From: Streptomyces cylindrosporus
GTDB lineage: Bacteria; Actinomycetota; Actinomycetes; Streptomycetales; Streptomycetaceae
Direction of reading: 5' to 3'
Length of the DNA: 64,000 bases
Assembly: GCF_022698165.1 (NCBI RefSeq)
Contig: NZ_JALDAY010000007.1
Location: 248,001 to 312,000 of the forward strand
Position 1 is the first letter of the stretch; each line of letters opens with the position of its first letter. Shown here piece by piece: positions 24,595 to 33,264 of the stretch. A program made the translations under genes and the position numbers. The notes under the pieces are model-generated. The model ran no database searches, was not told the DNA's origin, and worked only from the letters and a program-made list of their open reading frames with translations.

Positions 24595-26838
24595 CTATCC
24601 CTGGTCCGCCACGAAGGACGCCATCCGGGCCAGGGCGGCGTTCCAGTTGATCGCCGTCTCGTTCGTCGACCAGGACTGGATGTCGTCGATGTAGCAGAAC
24701 TGGCCGACGCAGCCCTGGAGTTTGCTCTGTGCGTAGGGGTCCTGGATGGAGGAGTTGGGGCCGCCCGCCAGGGTTCCGTGCGGCGGGTTCGGCAGGTTGG
24801 GGTCGAGTTCGTGGGCGTACCAACGGCTGTGCTGGTTGTGGGAGTTGGCCTCGCCGTAGCCGGTGACGTAGGAGATGTTCAGGGCGTTGCGGCCGAGGAT
24901 GTAGTCCATGCTCTGGACCGCGCCGTCCCGGTACTTGGCGGCGCCGGTGATGTCGTACGCCGTCGCCAGTACGACCGAGTTGTTGAGGACCTGGTGGCTG
25001 GAGCCCCAGTCGTAGATGTTGTCGGGCGGGGCGTACGGCATGCCGTACGGCTGTGACCTGAGCGTCGACAGGTAGCCGTCCGCGCCCTTGACGACGGACT
25101 CGCGCACCTTGTCCCGGCCGGGCAGTCTGCTCGGCACCGTGGCGAGGTCGAGCCGTCCGGCGGCCGCCGTGCGGCCCCAGTCGAAGCCGAGGGGGCCGAA
25201 GATGTCGGCCGTGTGCACCGGGGAGCCCAGCACGTAGTCCGCGAACTGCTTCTCGCCGGTGGTGAGATACAGCTCGGCGGCCGCCCAGTAGAACTCGTCG
25301 GTCGCGTTGGTGTCGTCGTAGGTGCCGCCCCCGGTGCCGTCGCTCGCGGAGGCGTACATGGTCGGGTGGTTGAGCGCCGCCGACCAGGCCTTGCGGGCGG
25401 CCGTGAGGGCCTTCGCGGCGAAGGCGCGGTCGTAGGGGCGGTAGAGGCGGGCCGCCTGGGCCGCCGTGGCGGCGAGGTTGAGGGTCGCCTGGGTGGACGG
25501 CGGGTGCAGTTCGCGCTTCTGCGGGTCCTCGCTGGGCAGCAGGGGCAGGCCCGTCCACTGCTCGTCGTGGATCTTGTGGTGGGCCATGCCGGCCAGCGGC
25601 TGTCCGTCCGGCACCTGCATCTTCAGCAGGAACTCCAGCTCCCAGCGGGCCTCGTCGAGGATGTCCGGCACCTTGTTGCCGCTCTCCGGGATGGCGAGGG
25701 TGCCGTCCCGCAGCTTCTCCGACTCCCCTGTGCGCGCGAGCAGTTCACGCTCGTAGGTGCTCAGCAGCTCCCAGGTGGCGATGCCGCCGTTGACGACGTA
25801 CTTGCCGTGGTCGCCGGCGTCGTACCAGCCGCCGGTCACGTCGAGCGTGTAGTCGCAGACGCCCGGCTGGCAGGGGACGTTGTGGTCGCCCTGGTTGGGC
25901 GAGACGTCGACGTGCCCGGCCGCCCTGCCGTAGCCGGGCCGCAGGTCGTCGCGGATCGCGATGCCGCTGCGCTGCGTGTAGTAGTACTTCACCGAGTCGA
26001 GCCGCAGCTGCTCGTACGCACCGGTGCCGATGTCGAACGGCCGGCTGGTCTCGCCGTCGGCCACCAGGGTGAGGCCCTGGCCCTGCTTGCGGTAGGCGCC
26101 GAAGTCGATCGAGTGGACGTTCTGCCCGGAGGAGACGTCGGTCCCGCGCGGCACGGTCCAGCCGTGTGCGACCGTCGTACCGGCGGCGTTCCTGAGCTGC
26201 CAGGGCACCTTGGTGGTGGCGTCCGTGACGAGCGTGGCGTTCTTCGGGCCGGACGGCAGATAGGCGACCTGATTGACGCGCACCCGCGGCCCGGTGTCCG
26301 GCTGGTAGACCTCCGGCGGGACCCCGCCGAGCAGCGACACGTCGTCCATGCACAGCCGCCACGGGTCCGCGCTGCCCCCGGCCTGGAAGGCGACCTGGCC
26401 CTGGGTCGTGTCGACGGGCGAGGTGAAGGTGTACGAGTAGGTGTCGCCGGAGACGCTCAGCTGCGGGCTGACCTCGAAGTAGGTGTCGTACGGCGCCACT
26501 TGGAGTCCCACGATCGCCCGCACCACGTGCCCCTCGGGCGAGCCGGACGCCCTGAAGGCGAACCGGTACGACTCCCCCTTGACCAGGGTGACGTCGTTCT
26601 GGCCGACGGCGGCGTCCCAGCGGTTGGCGGTGCCGCCCGGGACGTCCGCGCACAGTTGTCCGTCGGAGAGGCCGGCGGTGACGTTGCCGGTCGTCCACCA
26701 GGGGGCGGTGGTGGTGTCGAAGGTGCCGTTCTTCAGCTGCTCCACCTCGTCGGCGGCCGCCGGTCCTGCCGGGAGGGCGGTGAGCACCGCTCCCAGCAGG
26801 GCGGTCAGGCTCAGCAGGGCGGTTCTGCGTCGTTTCAC
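24595..26838 (-). CDS. Secreted glycoside hydrolase family 9 endoglucanase with CBM4/9-type module
   Basis: A 747-residue secreted cellulase. In order: a signal peptide (VKRRRTALLSLTALLGAVLTALPAGPAAA), a jelly-roll carbohydrate-binding module (about 31-170, NGTFDTTTAPWWTTGNVTAG), an Ig-like cellulase N-domain (about 183-271, RVNQVAYLPSGPKNATLV) and the (alpha/alpha)6 GH9 barrel to the end. Catalytic Asp340/Asp343 lie in TGGWYDAGDHGKY. The acid Glu is in WSTNETAINWNAALA near the C-terminus. GTG 26838 is preceded by AGGAG. A perfect CebR-type palindrome lies about 60 bp upstream, predicting induction by cello-oligosaccharides. Confidence 0.95.
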   Translation of the reverse strand: MKRRRTALLSLTALLGAVLTALPAGPAAADEVEQLKNGTFDTTTAPWWTTGNVTAGLSDGQLCADVPGGTANRWDAAVGQNDVTLVKGESYRFAFRASGSPEGHVVRAIVGLQVAPYDTYFEVSPQLSVSGDTYSYTFTSPVDTTQGQVAFQAGGSADPWRLCMDDVSLLGGVPPEVYQPDTGPRVRVNQVAYLPSGPKNATLVTDATTKVPWQLRNAAGTTVAHGWTVPRGTDVSSGQNVHSIDFGAYRKQGQGLTLVADGETSRPFDIGTGAYEQLRLDSVKYYYTQRSGIAIRDDLRPGYGRAAGHVDVSPNQGDHNVPCQPGVCDYTLDVTGGWYDAGDHGKYVVNGGIATWELLSTYERELLARTGESEKLRDGTLAIPESGNKVPDILDEARWELEFLLKMQVPDGQPLAGMAHHKIHDEQWTGLPLLPSEDPQKRELHPPSTQATLNLAATAAQAARLYRPYDRAFAAKALTAARKAWSAALNHPTMYASASDGTGGGTYDDTNATDEFYWAAAELYLTTGEKQFADYVLGSPVHTADIFGPLGFDWGRTAAAGRLDLATVPSRLPGRDKVRESVVKGADGYLSTLRSQPYGMPYAPPDNIYDWGSSHQVLNNSVVLATAYDITGAAKYRDGAVQSMDYILGRNALNISYVTGYGEANSHNQHSRWYAHELDPNLPNPPHGTLAGGPNSSIQDPYAQSKLQGCVGQFCYIDDIQSWSTNETAINWNAALARMASFVADQG

Positions 26839-26890
26839 GTCTGGGCTCCTCGGGAGGGAGGTACGGGTGACGCTCACCGGCGCACGGCGA

Positions 26891-26904
26891 TGGGAGCGCT
26901 CCCA
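26891..26904. promoter_or_regulatory. CebR-type operator (TGGGAGCGCTCCCA) upstream of the GH9 gene
   Basis: TGGGAGCGCTCCCA is the perfect 14-bp palindrome known as the binding site of CebR, the Streptomyces cello-oligosaccharide-responsive LacI-type repressor. It sits 53-66 bp upstream of the GTG start of the GH9 cellulase, where a repressor would block transcription. CebR itself is not in the window. Confidence 0.92.
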
Positions 26905-26950
26905 GATGCGGACGCAGCCATGCTTGTTGGAGGCATGACACTCCGTCAAC

Positions 26951-26981
26951 GGTCCGGACGGGACTCGTTCCCGTCCGGACC
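26951..26981 (-). terminator. Terminator after the GH2 gene
   Basis: A perfect 13-bp stem (GGTCCGGACGGGA / TCCCGTCCGGACC) with a 5-base loop begins 12 bases past the GH2 stop in its direction of transcription. It isolates GH2 from the downstream CebR-controlled promoter. Confidence 0.85.
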
Positions 26982-26993
26982 GTCACGCCCGGC

Positions 26994-29900
26994 TCAGCTC
27001 GCGGGTGCCTCCAGCTTGCTGATCCGCACGGCACCGACGGCCTGTCCCGGGTGCGCGCTGGTCAGCGTCAGCCGCAGCCGGGAGCCGCTGACCGCGTCGA
27101 AGGTGACGACGGTCGGCGCGTCGGAGGCGGTGGCCCAGTCGACCGCCGCACCCGTGACGGGCACGTACGCGCGGCCGTCCCACACGGCCACGTCGATCGT
27201 GGCGGGCAGGCTGTGGGTCGCGTCGACGGTGAAGGAGACCTCGACGCGGGAGAAGCCGCGGGAGCGGCCGTAGTCCACGGAGACCCAGTCCTTCGGCCGG
27301 GCCCCGTTGAAGGCGGGCAGCAGGGCGGTGGCCGACTTGGCGAAGGCGTTGGACCAGCCGGTGGCCGGGTCGCCGTCGAGCATCGCGGCGGGGAGGGTGT
27401 CGGGGCGGCCGGAGTAACTGGCGTCCGCGGAGGGGTAGTTGGGGGCGGCCGGGTGCTCCGGCTCGAACGGTGTCGGCGCGGTGGTCGCCACCGAGCGGGC
27501 GTGCATCGTCCGCATGGTCACCGTTCCCGTCCGCAGCCCCTCGGCCCGCGCGGTCACCTTCAGCGTGCCCGCCTCGGTGCCGGACCGCACGATGGCAAGC
27601 GCCTTGCCGTGGAAGGCCGTTCGGGTGGTGGCCTGGTAGCGCTCGGCGCTCTCCTCGCGCCCGTTGTCGAGCCCGGCGAGGGAGCCGCCCGTGACGGCGA
27701 AGGTGAGCAGGTGCTCGGCGTCGGGCACCACCACGCCCCGGGCGTCGACCACGTCCGCCGTCACGAACACCAGCGAACGCCCGTCGGCGGCAAGGGACCT
27801 GCGGTCCGCCGTGAGGCGTACGGCGTGCGGCTGTCCCGCGGTGCGCAGCACATCGGTGGCGACGACCTTACCGTCCCGTCGGGCCACCGCCTTCAACTCG
27901 CCCGGCGCGAAGGGCACTTTCCAGGTCAGGTGCAGCTTGCCCGCGCTGCCGTTCGGGCTGGTGTAACTGCCCGGGTAGGGGCCGCTGGTGAAGGTCTTGT
28001 CGTCGCCGGTCGCCTCGGTGGTCTCCAGGTAGGTGCGCCCGTCAGTGGTCTTCTTCGTGTCGAAGCTCCGGGCGCCGAGGGATGTGCCGTTGAGGAAGAG
28101 CTCGACGGTCTCGACGTTGGAGTAGGCCCAGACCTCCACCGTGTCGCCGTCCTCGTGGTTCCAGCTCATCGGCAGCAGATGGACCATGGGCTCGTCGATC
28201 CACTGGCTCCGGAAGAGGTGGTACATGTCCTTGGGGAAGCCGGCCGTGTCGACCGCGCCGAAGAAGGACGCCTTCACCGGGAAGACGTTGTACGGCGTCG
28301 GCTCGCCGATGTAGTCGATGCCGGACCACAGGAACTGTCCCGCGAACCACTTCCGGTCCCGGTCCTTCTTGTGCCCGTACTCGCCGCTCATGGTCCAGGA
28401 GGCGAGGTTGTTGTCGTACGAGGAGGTCGCCCGTCTGCCGGGCGTGTGGTTCTCGCCGGTGTTCAGGTGTTCCGGTTCCTGGTACGTCGAGCGCGTCGAG
28501 GTCTCCGAGGAGGACTCGGACTCGAAGAGGAACAGGTGCGGGTAGGCCGCGTGCAGGGCGTCCACCGACTTGGCGGTGTTGTAGTTGAGGCCCAGGCCGT
28601 CCAGCTTGGCCAGCATCAGGTCGGCGGCCGAGCCCTTGGCGGGCACGCTCCGGTACTTGTCCGAGCCGATGACCAGGGGCCGGGTGTCGTCGGCGGCCTT
28701 GATCGCGCCGATGATCCGGTCGGCCATCGCGAGCCCCGCGGTGGAGGTCGAGTCGGGGATCTCGTTGCCGATCGACCACAGCACCACGGCGGGCGAGTTG
28801 CGGGCCGCGAGGACCATCTCGGTGGCGTCCTTCTCGCACCACTCGTCGAAGAAGCGGCCGTAGTCGTACTTGGTCTTGCCGGTCCGCCAGCAGTCGAAGG
28901 CCTCCACCATCATCACGATGCCCAGTTCCTCGCAGACCTGGATGATCTGCGGCGAGGGCGGGTTGTGGGAGGTGCGGAAGGCGTTGACGCCCATCGACTT
29001 CATGATGGTCAGCTGCCTGCGGACGGCGTCGATGCTGATGGCGGAGCCGAGCGCGCCCTGGTCGTGGTGGAGGTCGACGCCCTTGATCTTGCTGTAGGTG
29101 CCGTTGAGGGAGAAGCCCTCGTCGGGGTCGAAGCGGTAGGTGCGGATGCCGAAGGGGGTGCGGTAGGTGTCGACGGTCCTGCCGCCGACGCGGAGTTCGG
29201 TCTCGACGGTGTAGCGGTGGTGCGGGGTCGCGAAGTCCCACAACTTGGGCTTGGCGACGGTGAGTTCGTGTGTCTCGGCGGCTTTGTCCGTGACCGCGAC
29301 CGTGCTGGAGGCGCGGGCCACGGTACGGCCGTCGGGGTCCTTCACCGCGGTGCGGACCTCGACCTGGCCTGCGGCGCCCGACTCGTTCAGCACGGAGGTG
29401 CGCACCCGTACGACGGCGCGCTCGCCGGTGATGTCCGGCGTGGTGACGTACGTGCCCCAGCGCTCCACGTGCACCGGCTCGGTGATCACCAGGCGGGCCT
29501 CGCGGTAGATGCCGCTGCCCGAGTACCAGCGGCTGCTCGGGAGCTGGTTCTGCACCTTGACCGCGAGCACGTTCTCGGTGCTGCCGTCGGTGTGCACCAG
29601 GTCCGTGAGGTCGAGGGCGAAGCCCGTGTAGCCGTAGGGGTGCCGGCCGACCTGGGTGCCGTTGCAGTAGACGTACGAGTCCATGTAGACGCCGTCGAAC
29701 TCCACCGAGATCCGCTTGCCGGCGAGGTCCGGCGGCAGGGTGAAGGCGAGGCGGTACCAGCCGAGGCCGCCGGGGAAGAAGCCGGTGCCGCTGGTGGTGC
29801 CGTTCTCGGTGGTGGGGGTCTGCTCGATGCTCCAGTCGTGCGGGACCGCGACCTCGCGCCACGCCGAGTCGTCGTGGCCGGGGTCGGCGGCGTTCGCGTA

Positions 29901-30092
29901 CGCGCCGGTCGGATCGGTGATCCCGCCGGGGTTGACCAGCGCGAAGCGCCAGCCGTCCCGCAGGGCGACCGTGCGGCGGCCGGCGGCGCTCCCGGCGGCC
30001 TCGGCGGCGCGGGCCGCCGGGGTGGCGAGGAGCGCTCCGGCCGCGGGCGCGGCGGTGGAGGCGATCAAAACCGATCTGCGAGTGACCGTCAT
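26994..30092 (-). CDS. Secreted glycoside hydrolase family 2 (beta-galactosidase-like) with C-terminal discoidin domain
   Basis: A 1032-residue exported enzyme. The N-terminus (MTVTRRSVLIASTAAPAAGALLATPAARA) is a twin-arginine-type signal. A sugar-binding jelly roll (about 40-210), an Ig-like domain (about 215-310) and the TIM barrel (about 315-610) follow. The acid/base Glu is in WSIGNEIPDS (about 443) and the nucleophile Glu is in FESESSSETSTR (about 525). Ig-like domains (DUF4982/invasin-like) and a C-terminal F5/8 type C-like module (from about 880, DGDPATGWSNAF) complete it. It probably releases beta-linked galactosyl or related residues from polysaccharide. It lacks its own obvious operator and is divergent from the SpoIIE-type phosphatase gene. 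Confidence 0.92.
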   Translation of the reverse strand: MTVTRRSVLIASTAAPAAGALLATPAARAAEAAGSAAGRRTVALRDGWRFALVNPGGITDPTGAYANAADPGHDDSAWREVAVPHDWSIEQTPTTENGTTSGTGFFPGGLGWYRLAFTLPPDLAGKRISVEFDGVYMDSYVYCNGTQVGRHPYGYTGFALDLTDLVHTDGSTENVLAVKVQNQLPSSRWYSGSGIYREARLVITEPVHVERWGTYVTTPDITGERAVVRVRTSVLNESGAAGQVEVRTAVKDPDGRTVARASSTVAVTDKAAETHELTVAKPKLWDFATPHHRYTVETELRVGGRTVDTYRTPFGIRTYRFDPDEGFSLNGTYSKIKGVDLHHDQGALGSAISIDAVRRQLTIMKSMGVNAFRTSHNPPSPQIIQVCEELGIVMMVEAFDCWRTGKTKYDYGRFFDEWCEKDATEMVLAARNSPAVVLWSIGNEIPDSTSTAGLAMADRIIGAIKAADDTRPLVIGSDKYRSVPAKGSAADLMLAKLDGLGLNYNTAKSVDALHAAYPHLFLFESESSSETSTRSTYQEPEHLNTGENHTPGRRATSSYDNNLASWTMSGEYGHKKDRDRKWFAGQFLWSGIDYIGEPTPYNVFPVKASFFGAVDTAGFPKDMYHLFRSQWIDEPMVHLLPMSWNHEDGDTVEVWAYSNVETVELFLNGTSLGARSFDTKKTTDGRTYLETTEATGDDKTFTSGPYPGSYTSPNGSAGKLHLTWKVPFAPGELKAVARRDGKVVATDVLRTAGQPHAVRLTADRRSLAADGRSLVFVTADVVDARGVVVPDAEHLLTFAVTGGSLAGLDNGREESAERYQATTRTAFHGKALAIVRSGTEAGTLKVTARAEGLRTGTVTMRTMHARSVATTAPTPFEPEHPAAPNYPSADASYSGRPDTLPAAMLDGDPATGWSNAFAKSATALLPAFNGARPKDWVSVDYGRSRGFSRVEVSFTVDATHSLPATIDVAVWDGRAYVPVTGAAVDWATASDAPTVVTFDAVSGSRLRLTLTSAHPGQAVGAVRISKLEAPAS

Positions 30093-30283
30093 GGCGGCTC
30101 TCCCTCATCAGGGCCCAGAAGTACTCACAACTGATCGTGAACAAACAGATTCTGACGGGGCGCTGCTCGGGATCGTCAAGGGTGCGGCCAGGGGTTCTCC
30201 GAACGTGGCGGGCCGGGAAGCACTAGGGTGGGACCCAGGTGAAGTGGCTGTTCACTGTGAGTGCGCACGATGGAGTGGCGACG

Positions 30284-32671
30284 ATGAGCCCGGTCTACCC
30301 GTTCGACGATGCCGCCACCGCGCGGGCGGTCATCGACGCGAGCGGCAGGCTCGTCGAGTGGAACGGCGGTGCTCAGCGCCTGCTGGGCTGGTCCGCGGCG
30401 GAGATCCTCGGCAGCCGCGCCGCGGACCTGGTGATCGGGACGGCCCCGGGTCCGGAGTTCGATCCCCGGGACATCCGCTGGCACGGCATCGTCACGCTGC
30501 GCCACCAGGACGGCAGCGAGGTCCCCGTCTGGCTGCTCGTGCACCGCACCGAGGCCGAAGAGGGCGGACCGGTGCGCTGGCTCGTGGTGACGCCCCTGGA
30601 GGGTGACGCGCCGCGCGCGGCCGACGATCCTCTGGAGCAGGTCGGCCTCCTCCAGTCCCCGTGCGCCGTGGCGATCTACGACGAGCGGCTGCGGCTGCGG
30701 CGGATGAACGAGGTCATGGCCCAGGTCCTGGGGCTGCCCGAGGAGCGGGTGCGCGGCCTGCGCGTGTTCGAGATGACCGGCCGGCGGCAGAGCGCCGACA
30801 TCGAGCGCCATCTGCGGCGCGTCCTGACCACCGGCCAGGGACACGACGTACGGACGCACGTGCCGGCCGGCGGGGACGTCCGGGCGCATGCCTGGCTGGC
30901 CCGCATGGCGCCGGTCACCGACGCGACGGGGCGGGTGCGGGGCGTGTGCGTGGCCGCGCACGACTTCACCGACGAGTACATGGCCCGCGAGCGGCTCCAG
31001 CTCGTCAACGAGGCGAGCGTCCGCATCGGCACCACCCTCGACGTCACCCGGACGGCGCAGGAGCTCGCGGAGGTCTGCGTCCCCGCGCTCGCCGACTTCG
31101 TCAGCGTCGACCTGCTCGACCCGCCGGACGCCGGAGCCGAACCCCTCGCCGGACCGCTGACCGCCCCGATCAGCCTGCGCCGCGCCGCACACCGCTCCCT
31201 CAACACCGGCACCCCCGAGGCCGTGGTCGAGCCGGGGCACGTCGACCTGTACCCGGCCCCCTCCCCGCAGGCCGACTCGCTGCTGGCGGGCCACACCATC
31301 GTGGCCACGATCGAGTCCGACGACCTCGAGGACTGGCTCACCTGGGACCCGGCCCGGCTGGAGCGGATCAAGGAGTACGGCATCCACTCCACGATGTCCG
31401 TGCCCATCCAGGCCCGTGGCCTCACGCTCGGCGTCGCCGTCCTGGCCCGCTTCAGACGCGAGGACCCCTTCACGCCCGACGACGTGCTGCTCGCCGAGGA
31501 GGTCACCGCGCGGGCCGCCGTGTGCATCGACAATGCCCGCCGGTTCTCCCGCGAGCGCGAGACCGCCCTCGCCCTGCAGCGCAGCCTGCTGCCGAGATCG
31601 CTGCCGCGCACGGCCGCCGTGGACGCCGCCTCCCGCTACCTCCCGGCCGCCCGCGCCGGGGTGGGCGGCGACTGGTTCGACGTGATCCCCCTGTCCGGGA
31701 TGCGGGTCGCCCTGGTCGTCGGGGACGTCGTCGGCCACGGCATCCAGGCCTCGGCCACGATGGGCCGGCTGCGCACCGCCGTGCGCACCCTCGCCGACAT
31801 AGACCTCGCGCCCGACGAACTCCTCACCCACCTCGACGACCTGGTCGTCCGCCTGTCCGCCGAGGCGGGCAGCGAGGGCAGCCCGGGCGAGGTCGGGGCC
31901 ACCTGCCTGTACGCGGTCTACGACCCGGTGTCGCGGCGCTGCACGATGGCGCGGGCCGGGCATCCGCCGCCGGTGGTGCTGGTGCCGGGCGGCGAGCCGG
32001 AGCAGGTGGAGCTGCCCGCCGGGCCGCCGCTGGGCCTGGGCGGGCTGCCGTTCGAGTCGGCCGAGCTGGAGCTGCGCGAGGGCAGTGTGCTGGCGTTCTA
32101 CACGGACGGGCTGATCGAGTCCCGCGAGCGGGACGTGGACGCCGGCCACCGGATGCTGTGCGACGCGCTGGCCACGTACACCGACTCGCTGGACGAGACC
32201 TGCGACCGGATCCTGCACGCCCTGCTGCCGCCGGGCGGCGCGCCGGACGACGTGGCGCTGCTGCTGGCCCGCTCCCGCGGGCTGCCCGCCTCCCGGGTGG
32301 CGACCTGGCACATCCCCGCCGACCCGGCGCTGGTCGCCCCCATCCGCAAGCAGGTCGTCGAGCAGCTGGAGGTCTGGGGACTGCTGGAGGCCTCCTTCAC
32401 CGCCGAGCTGGTGGTGAGCGAGCTGGTCACCAACGCGATCCGGTACGGCGCCCACCCGATCCGGCTCCGGCTGATCCACGACGCGACGACGCTGATCTGC
32501 GAGGTCTCCGACACCAGTCACACCGCGCCGCATCTACGCCGGGCGAAGACCTTCGACGAGGGCGGCCGGGGTCTGCTGCTGGTCGCCCAGCTCACCCAGC
32601 GCTGGGGCAGTCGGCACACCGCCGAGGGCAAGACGATCTGGGCCGAGATCGGGCTGCTCGACGAGGACTGA
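30284..32671 (+). CDS. PAS-PAS-GAF-SpoIIE phosphatase with C-terminal anti-sigma-type kinase domain
   Basis: A 795-residue cytoplasmic signalling protein. It contains PAS 1 (about 10-105), PAS 2 (about 120-235), GAF (about 240-425), a PP2C-like SpoIIE phosphatase (about 440-660; GGDWFDVIPL, VVGDVVGHGIQA, FYTDGLIESRE, APDDVALLLARS) and an RsbW-like HATPase (about 675-795; ELVTNAIRYG, GGRGLLLVAQL). Fusing phosphatase and kinase allows one protein both to phosphorylate and to dephosphorylate a STAS anti-sigma antagonist. No STAS gene is adjacent; one lies at 9985. ATG 30284 follows GGAG at 30272-30275. Four bases separate its stop from the convergent ECF sigma gene. Confidence 0.93.
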   Translation: MSPVYPFDDAATARAVIDASGRLVEWNGGAQRLLGWSAAEILGSRAADLVIGTAPGPEFDPRDIRWHGIVTLRHQDGSEVPVWLLVHRTEAEEGGPVRWLVVTPLEGDAPRAADDPLEQVGLLQSPCAVAIYDERLRLRRMNEVMAQVLGLPEERVRGLRVFEMTGRRQSADIERHLRRVLTTGQGHDVRTHVPAGGDVRAHAWLARMAPVTDATGRVRGVCVAAHDFTDEYMARERLQLVNEASVRIGTTLDVTRTAQELAEVCVPALADFVSVDLLDPPDAGAEPLAGPLTAPISLRRAAHRSLNTGTPEAVVEPGHVDLYPAPSPQADSLLAGHTIVATIESDDLEDWLTWDPARLERIKEYGIHSTMSVPIQARGLTLGVAVLARFRREDPFTPDDVLLAEEVTARAAVCIDNARRFSRERETALALQRSLLPRSLPRTAAVDAASRYLPAARAGVGGDWFDVIPLSGMRVALVVGDVVGHGIQASATMGRLRTAVRTLADIDLAPDELLTHLDDLVVRLSAEAGSEGSPGEVGATCLYAVYDPVSRRCTMARAGHPPPVVLVPGGEPEQVELPAGPPLGLGGLPFESAELELREGSVLAFYTDGLIESRERDVDAGHRMLCDALATYTDSLDETCDRILHALLPPGGAPDDVALLLARSRGLPASRVATWHIPADPALVAPIRKQVVEQLEVWGLLEASFTAELVVSELVTNAIRYGAHPIRLRLIHDATTLICEVSDTSHTAPHLRRAKTFDEGGRGLLLVAQLTQRWGSRHTAEGKTIWAEIGLLDED

Positions 32672-32675
32672 GCGC

Positions 32676-33245
32676 TCAGGACCCGTCCGCGAGCCACGGC
32701 CTGACCTGCCGGCGCGCCTCGTGCAGCCGCGACTTGAAGGTGCCCAGCGGAATGCCGGCCCGCTCGGCGGCCTCGGCGTAGTCGAGCCGGCAGATGTCCC
32801 GGTACACCAACGGCTCGACCAGGTGCGGGCGTTCGCGCTCCAGCCGCTCCAGGGCTTCGAGCAGGTCGAGGCGGGAGCCGGCGATCACGCTGGTGGTGCG
32901 CGGGTCGGCCTGCCGGTCGTCGGCGACCGGGACGGGCTGCTCGGCGGCCCGCCGTTTCAGCTCCCGGTACTTCTGCCGGCAGCAGTTGGCGACGACCGTG
33001 TGCAGCCAGGTGCTGAAGCGGCTGCGGCCCTCGAAGGTGCCGATCTTCCGGGCGAGTTGGAGCAGGACGTCCTGCGCGGCCTCCTCGGCGTCCTCCCGGC
33101 AGGGCAGGAACCGCCCGCAGCGCCGCAGCACCTCGGGCCGGATCGTCTGCAGGAGTTCCTCCAGCGCGGCGCCGTCGCCGGCCGCCGCGGCGCGGGCCAG
33201 GTCCTCGGTCGGCGGGAGGAGGTGCTGTGCTCGGGGTCGGTCCAC
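32676..33245 (-). CDS. ECF-type RNA polymerase sigma factor
   Basis: A 189-residue sigma-70 family protein. Region 2 is about 15-85, with the core-binding stretch CREDAEEAAQDVLLQLARKIGTFEGRSRFSTWLHTVVANCCRQKYRELKRR. Region 4 is about 125-180 (RLDYAEAAERAGIPLGTFKSRLHEARRQV). It has no anti-sigma gene beside it. Its GTG start (33245) and the ATG of a divergent membrane Ser/Thr kinase (33265) are only 19 bp apart, so the two promoters must overlap the genes or give leaderless mRNAs. Kinase control of the sigma factor is a reasonable inference. Confidence 0.92.
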   Translation of the reverse strand: MDRPRAQHLLPPTEDLARAAAAGDGAALEELLQTIRPEVLRRCGRFLPCREDAEEAAQDVLLQLARKIGTFEGRSRFSTWLHTVVANCCRQKYRELKRRAAEQPVPVADDRQADPRTTSVIAGSRLDLLEALERLERERPHLVEPLVYRDICRLDYAEAAERAGIPLGTFKSRLHEARRQVRPWLADGS

Positions 33246-33264
33246 GGCCAGGCATGATAGTCGT

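Noticed and set aside
27051..30134. A 1027-codon open frame on the plus strand over the GH2 gene
   Set aside because: Antisense shadow of GH2; no domain or ribosome-binding site, and Val/Gly/Ala/Arg/Asp-rich composition.
26905..30283. Search for a second CebR site at the GH2 promoter
   Set aside because: No TGGGAGCGCTCCCA or close variant was seen upstream of GH2.
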